The notes under the pieces are model-generated. The model ran no database searches and was not told the origin of the DNA. It worked only from the letters and a program-made list of their open reading frames with translations. DNA of 64,000 bases from Owenia fusiformis. Its lineage: Eukaryota; Annelida; Polychaeta; Sabellida; Oweniidae. Below are positions 53,141 through 64,000 of the stretch, one piece after another; the first letter of the stretch is position 1, and every line of letters begins with the position of its first letter. The DNA is taken from contig CAIIXF020000006.1 in NCBI GenBank assembly GCA_903813345.2, positions 20,033,936-20,097,935 of the forward strand. The letters are read 5' to 3'. Made by a program: the position numbers and the translations under genes.

Positions 53141-56100
53141 CTATAATGATAATACGTGTTTGATCTCTCCCCACTTGTCCCCTTTCTCCAACTTTACATC
53201 AAGTTGAAAGTATTGTTGCACATTACTTTTAAAACCTACAAAATTTGGTCGTACATTTTTACATTTACATAGATAAATATATATTTTATATACGCAAAAT
53301 ATTGTGTTTAATAGTATTGATTTTTCGTTCATGATTACTGGACCCAATATGATCGTTCTCAAATCACATAAAACGGACAGTCCCTCTGGCAACCATTTCT
53401 TGATATCACTCAGCAAATTTTTTGCCAGTTCACAATGAAGAAGTAGGTGGCCAATAGTTTCGACTTGGTTTCCGCAAAAACTGCAAAGAGCAGATTCTTG
53501 GAGACCGCACATATGTAGATATTTATTTGTAGGCAAAAATCTATGGAGCACTTTATAGTTAAAAGATGCTAGTTTTGGCTCAAAATTACTCACTTTGTTC
53601 ATAGTATTTATGATATGCCATTCATGATTACTGAGATCAATATTCAGTTCATCGTTCCACTTTAAAATATAACTTTTATTGAAATCGAGATCCTTAATGA
53701 ATTCCCAATAAATTATTCTGGATATCTTTTTCTTTTCTATGAATTTCAATAGATGTTTTTTGCTATTTGGATAGTGGTCAAGAGTTTTGTCGTTTTCGAA
53801 AATTGTTTTTGTCCATTGAACTGGTATTGTATTTTTAAGACTCAAGAAGTCCAGAAAATTTATATTTGAATTGAAGCGTTCTTTGAATTCATCAAGGGTA
53901 AAAAATCGTTTGGAATTAAAGAGCATGTCCTTCAGAGTAAGAACACAAATGTTTTTAGTATTTTTGATGACGGCATTTACATTCTGGTTTTTACTATACA
54001 TAAGCCAGGTGCAATTAATTAGATACTCCGCTTTCAAATCTGATTTTTGTTCAAATTCATTTTCCTTCAATACAGTATATTTTCTAAAAATGTTAATCAC
54101 TCCTTTCAAGAAAGGATTAACAATTTTTGCTTCAATTTTCTGAAGTGATTTGGAGTCGTATGAAAATAATTCTTGCACATGTTGGACTCCAATGCTAGCT
54201 ATGCTCCTCAGTGCCACGGATTGCCACGTACCGTTTTTTTGTTAGTTTTTGTAACCAGGTCAGTTTTAAAGATTGTTCAAATATTTGCGGATCTATCACT
54301 TTAAGGCCGCCATTTCTAAAATCGTGACAAATTTGGCTGAAACTTACCTTTGAAACCGCCGAGTTCCAGAGGTAAGTTACGAAAAGATTCTTTAATCGTT
54401 TATGATATTCAAGAGATATTTTTGGTAGACTCATCATAATATGGACAATTCTAGACAGTGCAAATGATTTAATAACTGTTATTCTCCCAATTAATGATAA
54501 GTTTCTTCTTTTGTATTTACTAATTACAGTTTGTATCTCAGTTAATTTTTCCTCAAGATTATCTTTTTCGATATTTATCAAATCGCTATTAAATTGGATT
54601 CCTAATAATTTAAAGGAACTTTCCCATTTCAAAGGTAGATCGTGACAGAGTTTTTCATTTGAATTTGCTTTATTACCTAGCCAAATGGCAGAGTTTTTTT
54701 CGATATTTATTTAAGTCCTGATGTGTGTTGGAACAGAGAAAAGGTATTTGGACATTTTCTGAGTGAAGCTTCGGAACCGTCAAGGGTGATGAAAGTGTCA
54801 TCGGCATACATGCCGATTTTAACATCATGGTCAACGATTTTTAACCCTTTAACACTTTTATCATTTTTTTATGATGACAGAGAGGTTCGAGAGCGAGAAT
54901 GAATGCATAGCAAGATAGAGAGTCCCCTTGGCGGCAGCCTCTCTTAATTTGGAAAAAATTTGAAAAGTGGCCATTATTAATAACCGCACTTTCAGCACCG
55001 TTATATAAAACTTTGAACCATTTGACAAAACTGTTGCCAAAATTGAATTTAATCAAGCATTTCTCTAAATACTTCCATTCGATACTGTCGAATGCTTTTT
55101 CAAAATCCGCTAAAAGCAATAGACCAGACATCTGTTTTTTATTTAAAAAGTCCATAACATCAAAGATTAATCTAGTATTTTCCGACATTTCGCGACCCGT
55201 CAGATAAGCCTTTTGCTCTGGCGAAATGATGCTCGGGAGAACCCTTTTCATTCTACTTGCTAAAGAGTAAGATAAAAGTTTATAATCTGAATTCAGAAGC
55301 GAAATAGGTCTCCAATTCTTAAAATATTTTCTAAGTTTATTCCCTTTTGGTATACATGTAATAACACCTTGTTTTTGAGTAATAGAAATTTGACCTAGGT
55401 CGTACGCCGCATTAAGCGATTTAAGAAGAAAGGAGCTAATGTCCTTATAGAAAAACTTATAGAACTCCATACTAAAACCATCTGATCCGGGTGATTTTCC
55501 GTTTTTAGCATCTTTAAGCGACTGTTTTAATTCACATTCGGTCAACTTACCTTCACACGATTGCTTCTCCTCTTCGCTTATTTTATTCATTTGATTGTTG
55601 TTAAAAAACACATTAATATTTTCATCTGTACAATCGACTTTACTTGAATAAAGGTCTTCATAGAAACGCATTTGTGCTTCTAAAATTTCTTTTGGATCTG
55701 TTAATAGATTTCCATCGACTTCTATATTAGTAATAACTTTATTAACATAATTTCTTTTTTCAAGTCCGCTAAAATATTTTGTTGTTCTTTCCCCGTACTC
55801 ATACCAATCTAGTTTTGCTCTCATCATTAATCCTTCAATATAATGTTCTCGATAAGTTTTTAATTCGGATTTAAAATTGTTCAAAGTTTCGTATTTGTTA
55901 CTTAGGTCGTCAAGTTCTGTTGAGCCCCTTTGTAAGATGTTTTCAATTTCTCGTTCCGTTTTATTAATTTTATATTCGATATCTTTTTGAACTTTTTCCC
56001 TTAATTTTTTCTTTCTGGCGGAGTATTTTATTGTTTCTCCCCTGATTTCTAGCTTTAACATTTCGAAAAAGAGCTGGTCATTGATTGAAAGGGCTACTTG

Positions 56101-56969
56101 CTGATTATCATTCAAAACCGCATTTACATCGTTTCTGATTGCATATTGATCAAATGTTTCTTTAATTTTGGATTTGACAATATCTATATAAATTGTTGAT
56201 CTTTAAGAAGTGAAGTATTAAACTTCCAAAAACCTCTACCTCTATCGGGTAGATCTGTCTTCACATATAGTGTAATAATATTATGATCAGATCTATAAGC
56301 CGGCAAAATATTACATTTTTGTGTCAAATTTATTATATCAGCAGTGCACAAAATAAAGTCTAATCTAGCCATCTGACGTGGATTTCGTCTAAGCCATGTA
56401 AATTTTTTCTCTTCCGAGTTAAGTTCTCGCCAAATGTCATACAATTCGAGTTGCTCGCACATTTCAAGGACTTTTTTCCTCGAGTTTGGATTATTCAAAT
56501 GTTTGTAATTCAACGTATCCATATCTTTGTCCATGACCATATTCCAGTCTCCCATTGCGACAATGGAAGCGTTGTCAAAAAGTTCAATTTTATTTTTTAT
56601 TTCCGTGTAAAAAGTTGGAGTGTCATTATTTGGCCCGTATACATTTACAAGTGTTAATCTCAAGTTGTCTATTTCGATGTCAAGGATAACAAAATTTCCG
56701 TTTTTATCTATGCAACTGTTATGCACTTTATAATCCACTTGATTACCACAAAAAAGACCAACTCCTCTACTATTCCCTCTATATGTGCTAATAAAGGCTT
56801 TGTTACCCCATTCTGTTTCAAAATTTTGAACTGATTCGTTTGAACAATGTATGTCCTGAAGGCATACAATATCAAACTTTTTATTTTTAAGGTAGTCAAA
56901 AATGTCAGCTCTTTTTTGAGGGTTGCCTAATCCCTGGCAGTTTAAACTGCAAAAGTTCAACCTACCCAT
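53141..56969 (-). pseudogene. L1/Tx1-like LINE ORF2, broken by several 1-nt frameshifts
   Basis: A minus-strand ORF2 now split in four frames. 56184-56969 holds the APE endonuclease: FCSLNCQGLGNPQKRAD, VCLQDIHCSNE, VNVYGPNND, MGDWNMV, ARLDFI, SDHNIITL. 54841-56115 holds linker and RT: LKDAKNGKSPGSDGFSMEFY, WRPISLLNSDYKLLS, LLADFEKAFDSIEW, RGCRQGDSLS. The YADD motif lies in a third frame at about 54799-54810. 54195-54632 and 53141-54217 carry the thumb and C-terminus with CX2CX8HX4C (CSFCGNQVETIGHLLLHC). Breaks fall near 56180, 54855 (A7 run), about 54715 and 54230 (A7 run). No ORF1 was found upstream (above 57.0 kb). Dead copy, or in part homopolymer sequencing error. Confidence 0.88.
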
Positions 56970-57309
56970 CGCCTATGTGTAAGGTCATGTTATGCTGTTT
57001 CAACCTGATATATTCCCCTGAAAAAAGTTGACCCCCCAAATAAAACATATACGTCACTCGATCTAGAATAAGAAAAGACCGCGTTTTGCCGGCTCAACCA
57101 ATTGAATGCTCGATCGCGAATACTTTTATGTACCTAAAAAAACACCAAAATACTATATACAAAAAATAATAATAAAATAATGTGCAATATTGTTCACGTA
57201 TGTGACATACAACATGTGTGTACGAACACCCGAAGCATGATTTATGAAATAAACAATATGTGTCAACATTTAAAAAACATAATACAATAGTACAGTTCCA
57301 CAAGAATAT

Positions 57310-57782
57310 TCAATATAAGTTTAACATGTCTCCATTTACCAACACGAGATAGCGCTACAGTGGTATACAGTGCTATTATCGCAAATCGTACACTATGCGA
57401 TTATACACACATAGAGGCATAAAGACAACATATTTCCAACATCTCCTCAAAAACAAACAATGTACAATGCAAGTATGTTTGTAAAGGGTAGTTTGAAATG
57501 TCATTGTAACCAAGTTATTAGCACTGGTATTATACCCACATGGAGTCACAATGTCGCTAGATATACTACATCTCATCATATACAATAAGGGTATGCAATG
57601 CTGTTATGTTTCTCGACGTTGGTATGTAATAGAATTAGAATAAGCAAGTTATTCTTAACCCACATATAAGCACAATGCCACTACATTTACTTTTAATGCA
57701 CCTCCACACATACAACAAGTATAGGCTATGCTAGTGCTTCGGTGGTGTGCAATACATAAGTATAGACAATGCTAGTGTATTG
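57310..57782. repeat. Diverged minisatellite, left block
   Basis: Words such as (g)gtatgcaatagtattatact, cacactggtattatacccac, cacaatgtc and ctccacacatacaa recur at intervals of about 120-150 bp. The same series continues at 59000-59073 and 62912-63180, so these are one array split by insertions. Confidence 0.65.
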
Positions 57783-59004
57783 TCAACAATGTAGCCTTGC
57801 CCCAAGTCGGTCTCTTTTACTTATCTTGATTTCTATTATGACCGCCTTGTACCAAAGAGAAAGCCACGTGCTTTACCGACAGTTTGTTTATGTCGGTGAT
57901 TTTGACCAATAGCACGCGATCTTTCAATGTCTAAATTTAGGTTACAAACACACGAGGTAATACAGTTGTTGATTTTACTCCAATCAGCAAGTTATTGTCG
58001 GAACCTTTGATAGTGGCATTGTGGGAAGTCCTACCTCGCTTTACTTTCATCAGCTAGCAAAACTGAAAATGACCCTCGCAAAATCGATAAACGTTTTATT
58101 TGCTGAATATAATTGAAAGTAATTCGAATGTAGTGAACCGATTTAATATCAGAAAGTTGATGACTGATCAGTTCTCATATAAACACTTATAGTTATGCTG
58201 TTAAAGTGTGCGCCAAAGTTTAAAACTGCGCAGGCGCACCGCTCTCGCTAAACTATATAAAGAGATTGCCCGGTACACGATTCAGAGGTAAGCCAGGAAG
58301 GCGAACGATCTTCGTCTCGTGATGATTTCCCATATAATCTTAACCAGGGAAGTTTCAACATTGAAATTGAAAATTACTATTAGATATACTTTGTAGATGT
58401 TATTTATGAAGCTATTTAGTGTTTGCATCAATCAAATGGCTCATTTTGAACATATAAAACGTATTTGTGTTTTGTTTCCCAGGGAATTGTATTGTATGTA
58501 GTACACACATAAATAGTGTACATTATACTTGAATAGCCTGGTTTACATAATATTGAAGGGCATGCTGATTACATGCACACGAGTACATGAATGAAGGCCT
58601 AATATTGATATACGTAGCTTGCATACCTAAATAAAAAATAAACTCTTCTAATCCCCTAATGTAAACACGGCGGTATACGTAGCCCGATTTATCGGGGACT
58701 TTAAAAGGATAATGAAAAGTTATTATGTTTCTGGTGAATGCATTTTATTTGTAAGGGAGATACCTGGATTTGCAGACTGCAAGCATGCCGCATATAACTT
58801 CACAACCGCATGGCGAACACGTGGATTTATTTATTGATTTTTGTGTATGACTACCGCTATTGGCTAATGCTATAGCGCACGCGTAATAGTTGGTGCATAA
58901 TTTATCATAATAACAGTGGAGATGTATCGGATTACACAAGGCGGTAATAATTCAAGATCAGATAAAGTAAAAAATACCGACTTGGGGCAAGGCTATCAAC
59001 AATG
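57783..59004. mobile_element. Non-autonomous DNA transposon with 9-bp TSD and about 65-bp TIRs
   Basis: Element 57792-58995 (1204 bp) is flanked by tcaacaatg on both sides (57783-57791 and 58996-59004), a perfect 9-bp target duplication. The ends tagccttgccccaagtcggt and accgacttggggcaaggcta are exact inverted repeats for 20 bp, and the homology continues imperfectly to about 57856 / 58937 (gaccgccttgta / cacaaggcggt). A 9-bp duplication points to MULE (8-10 bp) or Merlin (8-9 bp) type transposition. No transposase ORF. A TATA-like ctatataaag is at about 58253. Confidence 0.88.
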
Positions 59005-59073
59005 GTATGTAATGATATTATACTCAAGTTATACACACTGGAATTATACCTACATAGAAACACATTGTCAATA
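59005..59073. repeat. Minisatellite, middle block
   Basis: gtatgtaatgatattatact and acacactggaattatacc continue the array that was interrupted at 57791. Confidence 0.6.
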
Positions 59074-62000
59074 TAGTCCATGGTATGACTTCCGAATATG
59101 AAGGATCCGTAGCACACTATAGCGCAGCAACATTTGAAGCAATATTTATGAAGGTGTACATGTCTTGATTCTTTTAAAATACCATTTGCTGAAAAAACTT
59201 CCGGCTTTCGGGTCGAAAAACGTCTTTCATCACAAGGGGTCAAAAAACGTAAATATTTTGATTCGAACTTTTATACATTTAAGACACAGATCGTTATTCT
59301 AAGCATACGAACAAAAATAAATTATCATAATTTAAAAACATACTATTTAATTTTACCGCAGATGTCGGTGTTTAATTAGTGCAATTATGCAAGTGTGTTT
59401 TTCAGATTTAGTTTGATTTTTCAAATATGAGCCAAGCCGATTCAACAAAATTATGTGGAATATTTAGGTAATTTATGATTGGGAACATATTAGTTTTCTT
59501 ACCATTTAAAACATTTTATTACCAGAATTTTTCCATATAATCGCAAGGGCACTGGGGATGAACTGGAAACGAGGGAGGTTTTGCCTCGTATCAAAATGGC
59601 GGCGCGTGAAAAAATTTCATTCGGTAAGATTTTTGTTTTTTACAATTTTCGTGCTTTTATCCTTCAAATTAAAACTTAATATTTGGCAAGTAAATAGTTC
59701 ATAAGTTCCTGTTTTATAATATGATTACAAATTAGAAACCAATACTGGCATTGCTGAGATATTTACATATCAATTCTCTCACTTAGGAAACGAGGCATGT
59801 TTTTCAAGGAAACGAGGCAGCTATATAGCATTCTTAAGAATGAAACGAGGCAACCATATTTAATTATAAAAATGTTTTGTTTTTATGACAGAACGGGGCC
59901 TACAAAAAGAAGCATCCCTGTTCAAATGCTATTTTTGTAACAGGAAACGACAACATTACTGATATTGTATTCCATATGATGCAACAGACCCCTCCATTGG
60001 CAATATGTTGAAGCTTCCTAAAAAGCAAAAATGTTATGTTGAATAGGGAAGCAGATATAGACAGTTGTGAACAAAGCTTGCTTTTATTCTACCTTGAAAC
60101 ATCATTTATTTTAATTCACGATAGCGACATCATAATATTTATGCCATCGACCATTAACATTTTTCATATGGCTAATAATCTAGAAAATTTATGAATATTT
60201 CATTTACGAATGCATTACCATTTCTAGCATTTAAGAAAATACAAGGCATTAACATATGACACGTGTTGTAACTTAGTAATAACAAATAAGTCCATTTATC
60301 TGCTACCATGGTAACATATGTTCTAAGAAATACTTGAAAGTCATAATAAGTTCATAATTGTTCACAGTAAAATATGATGTCAGTCTAAGCGGTACGCATT
60401 AGTTCAGTTTTTGAAAGTTGCTAAAATTGCTAAAGAATTTGCTATTGACGCAAAACGCCAGACGCCGAACTCCAGACGTCAGACGCCGAACATTTCCACA
60501 TTTCGTTGGACTATATGCAGAATAACATAATTGATAGTGACATAATAAGGAACATACAGACATTAAAGAATACAAACAGTAAAATCCAATGTACACCAAT
60601 GAGACAATGCCAGTGTGCTCCTTGACTCTGCTATTTTTGTAATATAGGCGAGTCATTTAATTATTACCATGGTCATTCGTTTTTTATCGTATCTGGAATT
60701 ATATTCTATCAAATATAGCCATCTAGAGCAACAACAATGCCCCATTTGCGTACGATTAGTAGGGAGGTTTAACGACACATGTTTTAAAGAGAAGTGTACG
60801 TAAACGTGTAAAATTGCAATCTTCAGAGAACTAGTTCTTGTCTTCAACGTTTTTATTTGCATGAATGATTACAAAGGTATCAGTTAAACTGTTTTAATTG
60901 GGTCTTTGTATAAGTCAATTCAGAACGGAACTATAGTTCCCAGGGGTCATTTCACGTTTACGTTCGCCATTTCTAAAATACGTGTAAGCCTAGCTTAAGC
61001 TCCCTATTAAAATAGCACTTCTTTGAACGAGATTTTTCTTATTTGAGAGAACATTTTGACGATATATGCGCTACCATTGATAGCTCAGATAGCTGGCTCG
61101 TTTATTGGAATTGAGACTCAAAACAATGCTATTTAACGTTTTCGAAATATTTAGGTACGAAACTTGAATTTCGAACGGAATGCGTGACATATACGTAATT
61201 CGCGTGAAAAGTCCGAACGAAATGCGTACGTTTTTTTTCGGCGTTTTGGACAGTATACATTACAAAGGAACTATCGTGTCACTTGTCTATTGTGATGTCA
61301 TAGAGACAATTAGAAAAATTGAAGAATTTGAAGAAAAATAGCCACCCAAAGACACTTACACCTGCTAATTGCCATTTTACAAAGAGTTTATTCAAGCAAG
61401 AAAACTGTTTGGAAAAACGTAATTTCGGGTTGAACATGGTACCCACCACTCTGGTTACCATAGCAACCATATCTCAAGAACCAATCAAAATTGAGGTCCC
61501 AAATTTTACCATATAATGTATAAATATATAATACATGTGTGTACCAAGTTTCATTGCTATAATACTATTTTCCTTGAAGTTATGACATCAACTGCAAAAC
61601 TTTTTGAACCACCTAAGTATATCGTGTAAAACGTAATCGGTCGTATGTGACCAGAACGGTGGAAATAAGATCATTAAATGTAGACACTATCACAGAAAGA
61701 ATAGTTGCCTCGTTGCAAGTCAAACATTGCCTCGTTTCATTGTTACAAAATGTAGACAGGTGCCTCGTTTCCTAAGTGAGACAATTGAAATGTAAATATC
61801 TTAGCAATGTCTGTATTGATTTCTAATTTGCAATCATATTATAAAACCGGAACTTATAAACTATTTACTTGCCAAATATTAAGTTTTAATTTGAAGGATA
61901 AAAGCACGAAAATTGTAAAAAACAAAAATCTTACTGAATGAATTTTTTTCACGCGCCGCCATTTTGATACGAGGGAAAACCTCCCTCGTTTCCAGTTCAT

Positions 62001-62911
62001 CCCCAGTGAAGGGGTCTAATAGCAAATTATTGTTCATGTTTTAAAAAACATAATAAAATAACAAAAAGGTAAGATTTATATCTAATTAAATGTTACAGAG
62101 GTATTGGAATGTTCATATATTCCAAGGGCATGTCTAATAATAAATTAGAGTCATATGCAATCGAACGCATTGAAATTCCTCCTCGACGTTACTTGTGGCT
62201 ATCATCAAGTTTTCTGATGGCTGTTTGTTCTTTGACCTTACCGCTGGATACAATCAAATTTTAGGAAGATAATGATAACGATTTTTCTCAATTATTCATG
62301 AATTCGATCAGGTCTTGATGGTTGTTTTATAAGCAACTGATATCTAACCACGGGAAATAGACTTTTAGCTGTAGTCCCAATTAGTCAAGGAAGAGCAATA
62401 GGCCCGCCTTTATTGATCATTTTCACCGCTGAAGAAAAGTCAATATCTCAAAACGTATTGAGACCCCTTTTGTGAAAACCTAGCATAATTTAAACATTTG
62501 TCATTCCAATATAAAAGTGATTCATTTGTAGCATTTATCTTATTAATACCTGAGAAACAATACAAAACGTCGATACACTGATTACATATTTTTTGGTATT
62601 GATAAGAAAAATAACCCCAAACTTATAGCTTAGAAACCTAAATCATATATTTAAAATCATTTTGTTTTATTTTCTGTTGCATTGTGTACTCCAAATTGTG
62701 AAAAATTGGGATTTTATTTTTTGGGGTGATTTTTGACCTCTGTTAATGGCAGGCATAATTCAACCTAAAAGCCGGAAGTATATTGAACAGTTATAATAAA
62801 AATTATGAGGGGACATATGTATGTATGTTAATGTAAGGTCAAATATCGCTGCGCTATAGTGTGCTACCAACTCCTTTATTAGACGTCCTAGAGATTTCAT
62901 ACCATGGACTA
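59074..62911. mobile_element. Outer inverted-repeat element (3.8 kb) containing a second element
   Basis: tagtccatggtatgact (from 59074) and the complement of ttcataccatggacta (to 62911) are inverted. The homology continues imperfectly through gtagcacactatagcgcagc (59107-) / gctgcgctatagtgtgcta (62848-) and acttccggctttcgg / cctaaaagccggaagt. Minisatellite sequence resumes on both sides. The element carries the 59550-62008 insertion. No transposase ORF was seen. Confidence 0.65.
59545..62013. mobile_element. DNA element with about 260-bp TIRs, 5-bp TSD and gaaacgaggca subterminal repeats
   Basis: Element 59550-62008 (2459 bp) is flanked by aaggg on both sides (59545-59549, 62009-62013). The TIRs begin cactggggatgaactggaaa and are inverted for about 260 bp with few mismatches. 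Just inside them are three copies of gaaacgaggca on the left (about 59787, 59811, 59842) and three inverted copies on the right (about 61702, 61727, 61759). The interior (59880-61690) has no recognisable transposase. The CAC start and 5-bp duplication are compatible with Transib-like elements but not proof. Confidence 0.85.
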
Positions 62912-63180
62912 ATATATTTGCACTACACCTCCACACGTACAATATAAGTTGAGGCAATATGGTATGCAATAGTATTACACTCAAGATACAACACTGGTTT
63001 TATATCCACATATAAACATAATGTCAATATATATATAAAATATATCTCCAAACATACAATAAGTATATGTAAAGCTAGTGTATTTGTCACTGGTATAGAG
63101 ACAATGGTGTGCAATAGAGTTATACTCAAGTTACACACACTGGTATAGTACCCGTATGAAAGCACAATGCCAATGCATAT
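62912..63180. repeat. Minisatellite, right block
   Basis: Two diverged units: cctccacacgtacaat / atctccaaacatacaat, caatagtattacactcaag / caatagagttatactcaag, and cacaatgccaatgc. Same family and orientation as at 57.3-57.8 kb. Confidence 0.65.
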
Positions 63181-63434
63181 GATACGACGTCAGATACTGT
63201 ACATCACGGCGTAACATTGTAATTGTTCATTTTACCGACAAAATGCAAAGATTTACGCGATAAATATGCGCAATGCTCCTCCAAGTAATTGCAGAAGTTT
63301 TAATATTCGTGGAATCTTCTTAAAAACTTAAAGTTTTGTTCAGATTAATGTGTGCTTCAATACAATTCTATATTCAAAAAGGTTGTGTCACGATATACAG
63401 AATTAGAATCACCAGAAAGTAGACATTTCAAACC

Positions 63435-63530
63435 CTACCCGTTTTCTTCTTTGTCGCGCTTTTCGGCCCTGCGCTCTCGTTGTCGCACCGTCTTTCTAGA
63501 CTCTTTCACAGTGCCCCTTGTCATATTCAA
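63435..63530 (-). CDS. Possible exon or small ORF, very basic/charged (weak)
   Basis: On the minus strand a locally GC-rich patch begins after a plausible acceptor, ccgtctgtgtatatcag (AG = 63531-63532), has ATG at 63524 and reads 29 codons to TAG 63435-63437 (or to a gtaggg donor at 63438). The peptide contains ESRKTVRQRERRAEKRDKEE, a charged helix-like stretch unlike translated intergenic AT-rich DNA. No family is recognised and no partner exon was found in the window. Confidence 0.3.
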   Translation of the reverse strand: MNMTRGTVKESRKTVRQRERRAEKRDKEENG

Positions 63531-63539
63531 CTGATATAC

Positions 63540-64000
63540 ACAGACGGGAAGATATTAAGGATTGTTAAATGCATTATTTGTAATTTATTTTAACTCGAAT
63601 ATTTAGTTTTACTTATTTAAAGCAATGAATAATAAAGGAGAACATATAATACGCTAACGGCGTAACGTCTTATTTTGTAAAGGCTTCACTTGGGGTTGCT
63701 GTGATAAAATGATGTCTATCTCAATATATACTGGTTCAAATTAAATGAAATTAATTGTATGTAGTAAGGGGTATATTTAAAAGAACATGCTGAAACATTG
63801 GAAAGTTTTGAATGTTTATCCCTTAATTAGAAATATTTGAACTCAAAAAATGAAACGTAATTTTGTGAATTTTTCACATGGCTTCACTTCATATTTCTTT
63901 CAATTTATGCTTCTTACAGACTGAATTTTAATCGAAATGATATAGATTTTTGATAAGAATATAGAATATGATATGCCTTTCAGGAATCAAAAAAGAATAA
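63540..64000. other. Right edge, no gene recognised
   Basis: AT-rich, nothing supported on either strand. Confidence 0.35.

Overview
This is AT-rich animal nuclear DNA. Three genes have spliceosomal introns with canonical GT/AG borders, intergenic space is large, and metazoan-type non-LTR and DIRS retrotransposons sit among many inverted-repeat DNA elements. The mix suggests a marine invertebrate, probably a lophotrochozoan (mollusc, brachiopod or annelid grade). That placement is inference. No bacterial or organellar features were seen.

Layout. 1-900: palindromic repeats. 1050-1881 (+): 3' terminal exon of a nucleotide-sugar transporter of the SLC35A5 type. 2.6-14 kb: repeats only (a 147-bp tandem array, foldback elements, and a 2.2-kb element with 16-bp TIRs and a 5-bp target duplication). 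15.0-16.5 kb (-): an intronless nodulin-like MFS transporter broken by one frameshift. 17.2-22.4 kb (+): a non-LTR retrotransposon with both ORFs intact. 24.0-24.7 kb: a tandem array. 29.5-35.7 kb (+): a complete FOXRED2-like flavoprotein gene with TATA box, non-coding exon 1 and eight coding exons (623 codons). 36.7-40.6 kb (-), convergent with it: a gene I assembled from small exons. It encodes an NRIP2/3-like retropepsin-fold protein (213 aa) and, immediately upstream in the same exon, the end of a second ORF (93 aa). The stop of the first and the start of the second are one nucleotide apart. 41.9-43.0 kb: 5'-truncated LINE. 44.6-49.2 kb (-): a DIRS-type retrotransposon with gag-like, RT/RNase H and tyrosine recombinase ORFs and perfect 42-bp inverted ends, next to a miniature hairpin derivative. 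53.1-57.0 kb (-): a decayed L1/Tx1-like LINE. 57.3-63.2 kb: a minisatellite interrupted by DNA elements, one with a perfect 9-bp target duplication and one nested in another with a 5-bp duplication.

The host genes (SLC35A5-like, MFS, FOXRED2-like, NRIP-like) are not an obvious pathway. The most notable host-gene observation is the possible dicistronic transcription unit at 36.7-40.6 kb. The rest is mainly a record of transposon activity, with several cleanly datable insertions.
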